A stretch of 64,000 bases of DNA from NCBI GenBank assembly GCA_009785425.1, contig WQWI01000002.1, positions 1 to 64,000 of the forward strand, written 5' to 3'. Position 1 is the first letter of the stretch, and the number at the start of each line of letters is the position of its first letter. The stretch comes from Bacteroidales bacterium (GTDB lineage Bacteria; Bacteroidota; Bacteroidia; Bacteroidales; P3). Shown piece after piece: positions 43,259 to 51,687 of this stretch. The translations under genes and the position numbers were made by a program. The notes below the pieces were generated by a model. That model did not search any database, was not told the DNA's origin, and saw only the letters and a program-made list of their open reading frames with translations.

Positions 43259-43304
43259 CAACTACAAAAATAGTTGCATAACTAAAAAATTAGTTGTAAC
43301 TTTG
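43259..43304 (+). promoter_or_regulatory. Promoter with two operator-like palindromes
   Basis: CAACTA-N6-TAGTTG at 43259-43276 and TAACTA-N6-TAGTTG at 43279-43296 have centres 20 bases apart. They cover the -33 region (GTTG, 43273-43276), and the second ends against the -7 box TAACTTTG (43297-43304). The layout and ACTA/TAGT half-sites recall operators of the BlaI/MecI repressor family. That assignment is inference; no blaI or M56 peptidase gene is in the window. Confidence 0.6.
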
Positions 43305-43308
43305 TGGC

Positions 43309-44283
43309 ATGAAATCTGAAGATATTATTCCGGAAGCACCGCAAGGAGCCAATGAAGCAAGGCGTGCAGACAATAAACTGCTCATTCTGCTAAAAAAATC
43401 GGTAGATTTTTCTTTTTATGCGATGTTCATCTTAATGGTTCTGCTACTTTGGACTTCTATAGAACGTCCTACAACTATTACAGGGCATATTACAGGACTC
43501 CCCGATGGAGAATTATTTATACCGGGAACATTTTTGGACGATTTCGACGAACGACCGAGAAGAGGAAGAATGAGGTTTGATGGATTTGTTGGTTTAATGG
43601 GTTTCGATCTCAATGAAATTATCGAAGTACGTGGTGGACGTTTCAAACTTATCCTTCCCGATGATGGTACGTATTTGATGTATCTTTTTTTTCGGGAATT
43701 GTTTCAAGATGACAAACATTTTATACCCCACAATAGTGGCTTATGGTTCGTTGTCGAACCGGGAAACCGCATAAACATTACCGGTCGTATTAATTCGATT
43801 TCTGAAGGCTTGAGCAATATTACAATTTCCGATTCAAGATTCGGTCGTTCCGCGTCAAGGCTTAATCGTGATTTTGCATTACTTCAAAACGAATTGTTTG
43901 AGGTTAACAAATACGAAAACAGGGACGAAACTGCCCTCTTTCAAGCGATGATAGTGGAAGGAAATATAGAGAATATGAATTTTGGTTTGGCACAACGTGA
44001 ACAGCGAAATAATGCGAATTTGGAACTACTTACCAACTACGTAAAAGCAAATCCTGACAATCCTCTTTCAGCATTTATTGTTGCTCAAAAACTTCCCCAT
44101 ACAAACATTGGACAAGGTCTAAACAACCGACTTCCGCCGGATAGTATAGTTCCGTATTACACTATACTCGGAGAAAATGCTCGCAATTCTCTGTTCGGCA
44201 GTTTGCTCAACGCACGGATAGAAGATCTCAAAAGATCAATAAACATGAGGGAAGCAGCACTCCAAAACATTATTGAGCGATAG
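43309..44283 (+). CDS. Membrane-anchored protein of unknown function (DUF4369/TlpA-N-like, no thioredoxin domain)
   Basis: 324 residues. One membrane segment (about 32-48, FYAMFILMVLLLWTSI) follows a charged cytoplasmic start. A beta-rich domain (about 52-170, TTITGHITGLPDGELFI and RINITGRINSI) resembles the DUF4369-type N-terminal part of Bacteroidetes TlpA lipoproteins. Residues 180-324 are helical and end without any CxxC motif, so the thioredoxin domain of the typical fusion is missing. The ATG lies four bases after the -7 box, implying a leaderless mRNA. The 3' end overlaps convergent ispH by 14 bases. Confidence 0.65.
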   Translation: MKSEDIIPEAPQGANEARRADNKLLILLKKSVDFSFYAMFILMVLLLWTSIERPTTITGHITGLPDGELFIPGTFLDDFDERPRRGRMRFDGFVGLMGFDLNEIIEVRGGRFKLILPDDGTYLMYLFFRELFQDDKHFIPHNSGLWFVVEPGNRINITGRINSISEGLSNITISDSRFGRSASRLNRDFALLQNELFEVNKYENRDETALFQAMIVEGNIENMNFGLAQREQRNNANLELLTNYVKANPDNPLSAFIVAQKLPHTNIGQGLNNRLPPDSIVPYYTILGENARNSLFGSLLNARIEDLKRSINMREAALQNIIER

Positions 44284-45133
44284 CAACTACGCTTTCCGCA
44301 ACCTGTTCCATCAGCCACATCGGCGTTGAAGTTGCACCGCAAATCCCTACCCTATCAACGGATTCAAGCCACTCAGACTTCAGTTCGAAAGCATCGGAAA
44401 TAAATTGTGTATTCGGATTTGCTTTCTTGCAAAGGTTGAATAAGTATTGTCCGTTCGAACTGTTTTTTCCGCAAACAAAAAGAATGAGTTGATAGTTTTT
44501 ACAAAAATCACACAGCTCTTTTGCACGATTTGCCACTTGTTTGCAAATGGTGTCGAAAGCAATAAAATCAATGTCTTTATTCAGTTTTGTTTGAATATTT
44601 TTTTGCAAATTTTCGTAACCCTCTTTGCTTTTTGTTGTTTGCGAATAAAGACGAATAGGCTTTGAAAAGCTGATATTTTTCAAGTCTGAATCATCGTCAA
44701 TAACAATAGCGTGATGTTCGGTTTGCCCTTCCAACCCTGCTACTTCGGCGTGTCCGGGTTTTCCAAAAATCACTACTTGTCCATCGACTTTTTGCATATC
44801 TTGATAACCTTCTCGAATACGTTGCTGCAACTTGAGTACAATCGGACAGGTCGCATCAATCAACATGATGTTTTGTATCTCTGCAATAGCATAAGTTTCC
44901 GGAGGTTCGCCGTGAGCACGAATGAGAACCTTACAATTGGAAAGTTTTGCAAATTCTTCGTGCGAAATCACGTGAAGCCCGCATTTGGCAAGGCGTTCCA
45001 CCTCCGCACTATTGTGGACAATATCGCCCAAGCAATACAAAAACTTGTCGTTTTCTAACTCTTTTTCGGCACGCTCAATGGCAGAAACTACGCCAAAACA
45101 AAACCCCGAATGTTGCTCTATATCTACAATCAT
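44270..45133 (-). CDS. ispH: 4-hydroxy-3-methylbut-2-enyl diphosphate reductase
   Basis: 287 residues. The cysteines that hold the Fe-S cluster are visible in HSGFCFGVVSAI (about residue 12), IDATCPIV (about 96) and VGICGATSTP (near the C-terminus, with GATSTP). IspH is the last step of the non-mevalonate (MEP) isoprenoid pathway, making IPP and DMAPP. It overlaps the upstream PIN-PhoH gene by four bases (ATGA), and a polyprenyl synthase that uses its product lies one gene further upstream. Confidence 0.95.
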   Translation of the reverse strand: MIVDIEQHSGFCFGVVSAIERAEKELENDKFLYCLGDIVHNSAEVERLAKCGLHVISHEEFAKLSNCKVLIRAHGEPPETYAIAEIQNIMLIDATCPIVLKLQQRIREGYQDMQKVDGQVVIFGKPGHAEVAGLEGQTEHHAIVIDDDSDLKNISFSKPIRLYSQTTKSKEGYENLQKNIQTKLNKDIDFIAFDTICKQVANRAKELCDFCKNYQLILFVCGKNSSNGQYLFNLCKKANPNTQFISDAFELKSEWLESVDRVGICGATSTPMWLMEQVAESVVAIAQ

Positions 45134-46467
45134 AAGATGTTTCCGGCTAACTCGGCAAGTTGGCTACGCTCTCCTTTCACAAGATTAACATGAGCAAACA
45201 ATTCTTGTCCGTGCATTTTGTCGGTTAAATATGTGATACCGTTTGAACGCTGATCCAAGTAAGGTGAATCAATTTGGAAAATATCTCCCGTCAAAATAAT
45301 TTTTGTATTTTCTCCGGCACGTGTGATAATCGTTTTGATTTCATGTGGCGTGAGATTTTGTGCCTCGTCAATGATAAAAAACGTGTTGCTCAAACTACGT
45401 CCGCGAATGTATGCCAAAGGCGAGATATTCATTTTTTCCGTACGTAGCAATTCGTCAATTTTCAAAACCTCTCTCGAATTAGGTTTGCAGCGACTTTTAA
45501 TAAACGCAATGTTGTCGAAAAGCGGCAACATATACGGTCCAATTTTATCTTTGATATCGCCCGGCAAAAAACCGATTTCTTGATTTTGCAAAGGAATCAC
45601 GGGGCGTGCCAACAAAATTTGATCAAAATCCGCTTCTTGCTGAAGTGCTGCTGCCACAGCCAAAAGGGTTTTTCCCGTACCCGCCATTCCTGTGAGCGAA
45701 ACCAATTGCACCTTGGGGTTTAGGAGAGCATCAAAGGCAAATGTTTGTTCGGAATTTCGAGGCTCAATGCCGTAACAACGCTGCTTTTCAACACGAACAA
45801 AATGGTCTGTGTTTTTTTCATACCTCGCCAAAGCACTGTTATTTCCGTATTTCAGAACAAAAAACTGGTTGGCAGCCGGACTTATGTTTTTTAAAATTTC
45901 CGAAGAAATTTTTCCATCGGCATAAAACTGGTTAAGTACGCTATCGTCAGAAATTTCAGCGGTTACAGCACCTGCTTTCAACTCCAAGCCTTCCATGTCT
46001 TGCACTTTATCGTTGAGATAATCCTCTGCGGCAATACCTAACGATTTCGCTTTAACACGCAAATTCACATCTTTGCTTACCAATGCTACATGACGTCCCG
46101 GATTTTGCTTGGCTTCGTGATAAGCAACTGCTAAAATGCGGTGATCAGGCACATCATCGTAAAACGGTTTCAAAATCTCTTCCGGAAATGGCTGTCCAAG
46201 CACAATACGAAGATTGCCAAGACCTTTTCCTAAAGAAATACCACCATTAAACAGCTTATCACCGGACAATTCATCAATCATGCGAATGAAAGCACGTGCA
46301 TTATAGTTGATTTGTTCATTGCCTTTCTTGAAATTGTCCAACTCCTCAAGAACAACTATCGGTAGCACAATATCGTTATCTTGAAAGTTGTGGATACAAT
46401 TGTAGTCATGCAAAATAACATTGGTATCTAACACGAAAATTTTTGGTTGCTTAGATGCTTTTGTCAT
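45130..46467 (-). CDS. PIN-PhoH fusion (PhoH2-type) ATPase/RNase
   Basis: 445 residues from the ATG at 46467. An N-terminal PIN nuclease-like domain (about 8-150) has VLDTNVILHDYNCI, VVLEELDNFK and VPDHRILAVAYHE. The C-terminal PhoH domain (about 235-440) has Walker A SLTGMAGTGKTLLA and Walker B NTFFIIDEAQNL. PhoH2 relatives are RNA-directed helicase/nucleases. It lies between the polyprenyl synthase gene and ispH and is coupled to ispH by ATGA. The longer ORF start would overlap the upstream gene. Confidence 0.92.
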   Translation of the reverse strand: MTKASKQPKIFVLDTNVILHDYNCIHNFQDNDIVLPIVVLEELDNFKKGNEQINYNARAFIRMIDELSGDKLFNGGISLGKGLGNLRIVLGQPFPEEILKPFYDDVPDHRILAVAYHEAKQNPGRHVALVSKDVNLRVKAKSLGIAAEDYLNDKVQDMEGLELKAGAVTAEISDDSVLNQFYADGKISSEILKNISPAANQFFVLKYGNNSALARYEKNTDHFVRVEKQRCYGIEPRNSEQTFAFDALLNPKVQLVSLTGMAGTGKTLLAVAAALQQEADFDQILLARPVIPLQNQEIGFLPGDIKDKIGPYMLPLFDNIAFIKSRCKPNSREVLKIDELLRTEKMNISPLAYIRGRSLSNTFFIIDEAQNLTPHEIKTIITRAGENTKIILTGDIFQIDSPYLDQRSNGITYLTDKMHGQELFAHVNLVKGERSQLAELAGNIL

Positions 46468-46480
46468 ATTTTTTTGAAAT

Positions 46481-47452
46481 TTAATGATTTCTGTTTGCGA
46501 CAAAACTCACAAGATTTTCAAAAACGGATTTTCCTGTGCCATTTGGGAAAAAACTTAGTAAACTGTTAGCCTTTTCAATGTGTTCAGCGATTTTTGACTC
46601 AACATAAATCAAGCTTTCGCTATTCAAAATTTGTTGCGACAAATCTTGAATTTTATCCATATCGAGATGATGGTTTTGAATGGTATCTAACGCAATTTTT
46701 TTGTCGGTTTCCGATGCCGTTCGCAAAAAATGAATGAGTGGTAACGTCAATTTTTGTTCATGTATGTCATTGCCTTTCGGCTTCCCCGTTTCTGCGTTAG
46801 GTAGCAAATCAAGAAGATCGTCTTTGATTTGAAATGCCATACCGAGATGCCAGCCTATTTGCCGAAAAGTTGAAATGTTTTTTTCTTCTGCATCTGCCGA
46901 GAAAGCCCCGCAAGCACATGCTGCAGCAAAAGCAGATGCAGTTTTTTTGCTGATAATATCATAGTAAATATCCTCGGAAATATCAGCATTTGCGATATTC
47001 TGCATTTGAATAAGCTCACCCTCGCAAATTGCTCTAACAGCTTCGTTCACGATTTCCAACACCTCATAATCTTTGTGTGTGGTAATTGTTTTCAGTGTTT
47101 CCGAAAAAAGGTAGTCGCCCACCAAAATAGCCGTTTTATTATCCCATTTTGCATTGACCGATTGTTGATTTCGACGCATTTCGGATTGGTCGACAACATC
47201 ATCGTGCAATAGCGTTCCCAAGTGAAGTACCTCCATCGAAACCGCAGCCCGATAAGATTTCGGCGTGATGCCCCCGCAGATTTCGGCAGACAATAAAATT
47301 AAAATAGGTCGAATTTGTTTGCCCTGCGAGTTCCGAATATGATTGAAAACATCGTTGAGCAAGGGTATATCAGAAGTTGTTGCATTTGAAAATTCCTGTT
47401 TGAATTTTTGAAAAGCAGGGTCAATCGGCTGTATAATTTCTTTGAATTTCAT
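46481..47452 (-). CDS. Polyprenyl (octaprenyl-type) diphosphate synthase
   Basis: 323 residues. The first aspartate-rich motif is LLHDDVVDQSEMRR and the second FQIKDDLLDLL, both typical of trans-prenyltransferases that extend farnesyl diphosphate with IPP; the long chain product is probably for menaquinone. Product length cannot be read from the sequence. It is first in a unit with PIN-PhoH and ispH. The promoter -7 box TACCTTTG ends four bases before the ATG, so the message is probably leaderless. Confidence 0.9.
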   Translation of the reverse strand: MKFKEIIQPIDPAFQKFKQEFSNATTSDIPLLNDVFNHIRNSQGKQIRPILILLSAEICGGITPKSYRAAVSMEVLHLGTLLHDDVVDQSEMRRNQQSVNAKWDNKTAILVGDYLFSETLKTITTHKDYEVLEIVNEAVRAICEGELIQMQNIANADISEDIYYDIISKKTASAFAAACACGAFSADAEEKNISTFRQIGWHLGMAFQIKDDLLDLLPNAETGKPKGNDIHEQKLTLPLIHFLRTASETDKKIALDTIQNHHLDMDKIQDLSQQILNSESLIYVESKIAEHIEKANSLLSFFPNGTGKSVFENLVSFVANRNH

Positions 47453-47456
47453 CCGG

Positions 47457-47464
47457 CAAAGGTA
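47457..47464 (-). promoter_or_regulatory. -7 box adjoining the polyprenyl synthase start
   Basis: Minus-strand TACCTTTG, four bases (ccgg), then ATG. The transcription start must lie at or next to the initiation codon. Confidence 0.65.
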
Positions 47465-47548
47465 CGAAAAAAAATGAAAATAACAAAGTCGAGATAAATT
47501 TAATTGCGGTTAGCTGAAAATTAATTTGTTATGGCAACAAACAAAACA

Positions 47549-47580
47549 TTTGTCTATTTCAAAAATAATTCGTATCTTTG
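47549..47580 (+). promoter_or_regulatory. Promoter of the PpiD/SurA-like gene
   Basis: TTTG at 47549-47552, 20 bases, TATCTTTG at 47573-47580; 45 bases of AT-rich leader to the ATG at 47626. Confidence 0.87.
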
Positions 47581-47625
47581 CAGACTTAAATTTGTATAAA
47601 AAATCACGAAAAGTAAAGAAAAAAT

Positions 47626-49758
47626 ATGGCAGTAATCAGTAAAATCAGAAAACGTTCGGGCTGGATAGCCGCTGCGATTGTTTTAGCTATTGTAGCTCTT
47701 GTTTCACAAGACGCTTTTTTGGGAGATAGTCCCGGAAGGCGAATTCCGAAATTTGCAGTAATTAACGGAGAAGAAATCCAAATTCAACAATTTGACGAAC
47801 GCGTTAGGCAAGTTTCAGATAATTTTCAGCGTCAGCAAGGCGGAGTACCACTTTCGCAAGAAGATATGCACGCACTGCGTGAACATGTTTGGGAAACCAT
47901 GGTCGGTGAAATCCTTTTGGGACGCTCTATCGAAAGGCTGGGGATAACCGTAACTAATAGAGAAATGAACGATATGTTCTATGGTCAATTCATCCATCGT
48001 CTCGTTTTTGATGCGTTTTCAGATCCTGCAACCGGTATGTTCAACCGCCAGCAAGTGATGATGTTTATCAATAATTTTCATCAAATGCCAATCGAAGCAC
48101 AACGACAATTCCGTGATTTGGAAGTCTTGATTAGAGAGGACCGTCTGAGAAACAAGTATTACGCCATGGTTGTAAATGCTCACTTTGTGCCAACGTTTTT
48201 TGCTAATTATATGCACCAAAAAGCCAACTCTTCGGCTTCCGTGACAGTTGCAGCCTTAAATTTTGCTGAAATTCCCGATTCGGACATAACCCTTACAGAT
48301 GCGGATTTTAGAAGATTTTTCAACGAGAACAGGTCTTTGTTCAGACGTCCGGAAACTATGCGTGCTGTGGACTTTATAGTTTTTGATGTTCTTCCTACCA
48401 ATGCGGATATGCTTGCTCTTTCGCAACAAGCCAACGAATTGTTCGAAGAATTTAAGGTTGAAGAAGATTTGCCGAGTTTTATAAATGCCGTATCAACACA
48501 ACGTTTTGATAGTATTTTCCTGGGTAGAGAGGCGTTTATGGCTCCTTGGGATTCATTGCTATTCAACTCGCCGAGAGGAACGTTTTTTGCTCCCGAAATT
48601 CGTCGCAATCACTACGAAATGGCGAAACTTATCGATGTTGCCTATCGTCCGGATTCGGTAAGAGCCAGTCATATTTTGATTACATACAGGGGCTCTGCTG
48701 CAAACCAAGGTCAGATTCGCACGAGAGCCGAAGCTGAAAGCATTGCCGATAGTTTAAGAAGAGAAGTTTTGAGAGATCGAACGAGATTTGCAGAAATCGC
48801 ATTCGAAAATTCGGAAGACGGCTCTGCTGAAGTCGGTGGAGATTTGGGTTGGTTTTTAGATGGGCAAATGGTACCACAGTTCAATGAAGCAGTTGTTAAC
48901 GGAAGAGTCGGAGATGTCGTTGTCGTGGAAACTATGTTCGGATTTCATGTAATTCATGTTACAGGGCGATCAACGCCTGTTAGAAAAGCAATGGCCGCCT
49001 TTGTTTTCGTTCCGATTGAACCAAGCGATGCAACAAACCGAGCAATTTACGCCGAAGCCAGTCGTATTTTCGCCAGAAGCCGCGATTTGACTTCTCTCGA
49101 AGAGGCCGCAAGAGAAGAGGGTCTTCATATTCGCCGTGCAGACTTCGTTACGGAAATGGATGCCATGCTACCCGGCTTGCCGAACGCACGAAATATCGTT
49201 CGTTGGGCTTACGATAGAAGAACAAGAGTTGGCGATGTTGCCCAAGAAATTTTCGAATTCGAAAATAGATTTGTGATTGCCGCACTTCGTGAAATTCGTG
49301 AAGAAGGCTACCCGACATTGGCCGAAATCAAAGAGCTTCCTGAAGTGCAGTTCGCAGTTCGCAATGAGAGAAAGGCCGAAATACTGATCGAAAGAATGAA
49401 TGGTGTACTTAGCACAAACCGCTCAATATCCGCTCTCGAAGCAATCGGTGCCGATGTGGAAACCGCCGACTTTGTTACTTTTGCCGGCTACAATGTAGGT
49501 TCAAGAGGCTTTGAGCCGGAACTTATCGGAACTATCTTTGGAACAGGCGAAAATCGCTTGTCAACTCCGATAAGAGGACGTTCAGGAGTATTTGTTGCTC
49601 AACCGCTGCATTTCATCACGCCTATCGCACCTCTGGAAGACATCGAACTCATGAGGCAACAAATGCAATTTATGTTTGGGAGAGGAATGATAGAAAGATT
49701 GCGTAGTGCGAAAGAAAACGATGCTAGAATTGTAGACAATCGGGCATTCTACTTTTAA
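47626..49758 (+). CDS. Membrane-anchored parvulin-type peptidyl-prolyl isomerase (PpiD/SurA-like)
   Basis: 710 residues. An N-terminal membrane segment (about 12-32, WIAAAIVLAIVALVSQDAF) is followed by a SurA-N-like chaperone region (about 45-230) and one clear parvulin domain (about 340-455; SVRASHILITYRG and GGDLGWFLDGQMVPQFNEAV with GFHVIHVTG). A second, degenerate parvulin-like region may cover 470-620. It helps fold outer-membrane and secreted proteins in the periplasm. A strong terminator follows at 49779. Confidence 0.9.
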   Translation: MAVISKIRKRSGWIAAAIVLAIVALVSQDAFLGDSPGRRIPKFAVINGEEIQIQQFDERVRQVSDNFQRQQGGVPLSQEDMHALREHVWETMVGEILLGRSIERLGITVTNREMNDMFYGQFIHRLVFDAFSDPATGMFNRQQVMMFINNFHQMPIEAQRQFRDLEVLIREDRLRNKYYAMVVNAHFVPTFFANYMHQKANSSASVTVAALNFAEIPDSDITLTDADFRRFFNENRSLFRRPETMRAVDFIVFDVLPTNADMLALSQQANELFEEFKVEEDLPSFINAVSTQRFDSIFLGREAFMAPWDSLLFNSPRGTFFAPEIRRNHYEMAKLIDVAYRPDSVRASHILITYRGSAANQGQIRTRAEAESIADSLRREVLRDRTRFAEIAFENSEDGSAEVGGDLGWFLDGQMVPQFNEAVVNGRVGDVVVVETMFGFHVIHVTGRSTPVRKAMAAFVFVPIEPSDATNRAIYAEASRIFARSRDLTSLEEAAREEGLHIRRADFVTEMDAMLPGLPNARNIVRWAYDRRTRVGDVAQEIFEFENRFVIAALREIREEGYPTLAEIKELPEVQFAVRNERKAEILIERMNGVLSTNRSISALEAIGADVETADFVTFAGYNVGSRGFEPELIGTIFGTGENRLSTPIRGRSGVFVAQPLHFITPIAPLEDIELMRQQMQFMFGRGMIERLRSAKENDARIVDNRAFYF

Positions 49759-49778
49759 TTGAAAGTGGAAAGTTGAGA

Positions 49779-49809
49779 ATGACGCCGGGTTTTCCGGCGT
49801 CATTTTTTT
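49779..49809 (+). terminator. Rho-independent terminator of the PpiD-like gene
   Basis: atgacgccgg (49779-49788), loop gtttt, ccggcgtcat (49794-49803), then seven T. A textbook hairpin between convergent genes. Confidence 0.92.
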
Positions 49810-49820
49810 ACTCCTGCATT

Positions 49821-50348
49821 TCAAATGAAAAATGAAAAATGTACTTTCCCATATTTTCGCAATTCTGAAAACCTTGGGAAGGTTGAATAATCGTGCTTTT
49901 CCGAATGCTCTAAAATAAAAATACCGTTCGGAGTTAGCAGGTTATATTCGAAAATCAATGTTGGTAATAAATCTATCGTTGGCAAATCGTAAGGCGGATC
50001 TGCGAAAATCAAATCAAACGTTTGCCGAGTTTTTGCCAAATATGCGAAAACATCGGTTTGCATCACGCGAACGTTATCGATGTTTAACTTCTCTATCGTT
50101 TGCTTGATAAAGTCCGTATATTTCGGGTTGTTTTCTACTGCCAAAACACTTGCTCCTCGCGATGCGAACTCGTAGGAAATACCGCCGATTCCGGCGAATA
50201 AATCCAAAACGTTCAACTCTTCAAAGTCCACATGATTGTTCAAAACATTGAACAAACTTTCTTTGGCAAAGTCTGTGGTTGGTCTTACCGGTAAGTTTGC
50301 CGGTGCTTGAATTCGCCGCCCTTTCAGAGTTCCACGGATTATTCGCAT
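49821..50348 (-). CDS. rsmD: 16S rRNA (guanine966-N2)-methyltransferase
   Basis: 175 residues, the usual length. MRIIRGTLKGRRIQAP at the start, LDLFAGIGGISYEFASRGA for SAM binding and the catalytic FADPPYDLP (N6/N2-methyltransferase DPPY). It methylates G966 in the small subunit during assembly. It overlaps the upstream DUF3822 gene by ten bases, a gene pair often seen in Bacteroidetes. Confidence 0.94.
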   Translation of the reverse strand: MRIIRGTLKGRRIQAPANLPVRPTTDFAKESLFNVLNNHVDFEELNVLDLFAGIGGISYEFASRGASVLAVENNPKYTDFIKQTIEKLNIDNVRVMQTDVFAYLAKTRQTFDLIFADPPYDLPTIDLLPTLIFEYNLLTPNGIFILEHSEKHDYSTFPRFSELRKYGKVHFSFFI

Positions 50349-50959
50349 AAAGCAGGATTTATCAGCGAAAGTCCCGGTTGAATTTTCATACGTAAACTCA
50401 ACGGGTTTTCATTGCCGGATAGTTCAATTATCGACAAAAAATATGGTTCCAAAACATCTACTATTCCCTTAGAACTGTCGGTAGAATTGGTTATTTTCAA
50501 AGTTAAACCACCCGTATCAATCCTCAACCGATTGACAACATGAAGAAAATAGTACAAAAAATCGTTCGATGATTGATAAGTGAACGTATTTGCAAAAATC
50601 AGTCTTTGATTTTTCTCAAAAATGAACAAATCAAACGAATTTGGCATGATATTTACAAAAATCTGATGCTTGCTACGTTTGTCGGCACGAGATAGTTTTT
50701 TAAAGCCCAGGAAAAGTAAACGATATGTGCTAAAGAAGGCTACTGCTGGGAACTTACACGTAGCCATATCGTACATTTTTTTATCAACAACCGACAAAAA
50801 GACAACATCATTGCAAATTTCGGATAGCACAACCTGATATTTCGCATCAAACCCAAAATTCAATTCCACAATAGCCTGCTTCAACTCCGGATTAAAAATC
50901 TCTTTGGGGATAAGCGTTGTTTGTGCAGGTTCAATATTGATATCAAGTCTGTGGGGCAT
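50339..50959 (-). CDS. DUF3822 family protein
   Basis: 206 residues. The start MPHRLDINIEPAQTTL and the alternating beta pattern with YDMATCKFPAVAFFSTYRL and YQSSNDFLYYFLHVVNRL resemble the Bacteroidetes DUF3822 family, whose function is unknown; members resemble an actin/FtsA-like fold. It overlaps rsmD by ten bases and follows an uncharacterised membrane-anchored protein gene by seven bases, so the three probably form one operon. Confidence 0.75.
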   Translation of the reverse strand: MPHRLDINIEPAQTTLIPKEIFNPELKQAIVELNFGFDAKYQVVLSEICNDVVFLSVVDKKMYDMATCKFPAVAFFSTYRLLFLGFKKLSRADKRSKHQIFVNIMPNSFDLFIFEKNQRLIFANTFTYQSSNDFLYYFLHVVNRLRIDTGGLTLKITNSTDSSKGIVDVLEPYFLSIIELSGNENPLSLRMKIQPGLSLINPALCE

Positions 50960-50966
50960 ACTTGTA

Positions 50967-51596
50967 TTACTCCCAATTTCCTTCGGTTATGGGGTCGGTC
51001 ATGGACCCGAATTTCCTACCTGGAAAGCGACCTATATCTATTGCTCGTTTGGCGGCATTAACCGCAAGTTGCTGAAATTCCGGCTCGTTCATATAATAAA
51101 GTAGAGGAGCGGTAACTTCAACAACCGGAATTTGAATTTCGTGACGTGTAATAAATCCGGCCTCAACGGTGAACTCTCTGGTACGATTTGTAAATGGAAT
51201 AAATCTAAAATTCGCCATGTGTGTCGCTCGATCTCTGTCCGGGAACAATACCCCGTACGCGTACTCAAGAACGGTGTCGCGAGTGATAATACCCATTCTC
51301 AAAGCTTCCGCTTCCGTGAGCGTATCAGGAACGTATCCAATTCTTATTACCCTCGGCATCTTGCCTTCTTCCAAGAAATGAACCAAGGTGTCCATGGTAC
51401 CGGCAAAGTGTCCGTGAACATTTCTGAACGCCAATTGAGCTGTACGAACATCTCTGAGGCGGTTAACAACTTCAACTTCTTTTCTTGTTCGTAAAGTTTC
51501 GAAGCGTTGAGGTTTCATAATACTTTCGTAGATGAAGTAAGACAAAACAATAATGGCAATAGCTAATAGAATCTGGACAATAGTTTTTAATTTCAT
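50967..51596 (-). CDS. Conserved membrane-anchored protein of unknown function
   Basis: 209 residues from the ATG at 51596. One N-terminal membrane segment (about 4-22, TIVQILLAIAIIVLSYFIY) is followed by a helix TRKEVEVVNRLRDVRTAQLAFRN, reminiscent of the start of type IV pilin-like proteins, and a soluble domain. No catalytic motif is recognised. It is first in the operon with DUF3822 and rsmD, with a TAACTTTG box upstream at 51637. Confidence 0.65.
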   Translation of the reverse strand: MKLKTIVQILLAIAIIVLSYFIYESIMKPQRFETLRTRKEVEVVNRLRDVRTAQLAFRNVHGHFAGTMDTLVHFLEEGKMPRVIRIGYVPDTLTEAEALRMGIITRDTVLEYAYGVLFPDRDRATHMANFRFIPFTNRTREFTVEAGFITRHEIQIPVVEVTAPLLYYMNEPEFQQLAVNAAKRAIDIGRFPGRKFGSMTDPITEGNWE

Positions 51597-51636
51597 AATG
51601 CAGAATGGTTTATTTTGGTTTGACAAAATGCAACGA

Positions 51637-51644
51637 CAAAGTTA
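51637..51644 (-). promoter_or_regulatory. -7 box of the membrane protein-DUF3822-rsmD operon
   Basis: Minus-strand TAACTTTG 40 bases before the ATG at 51596. No clear -33. Confidence 0.55.
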
Positions 51645-51687
51645 CAAATAATTTTTCACATACGGAACTATTTTTCACATTTTTTTT

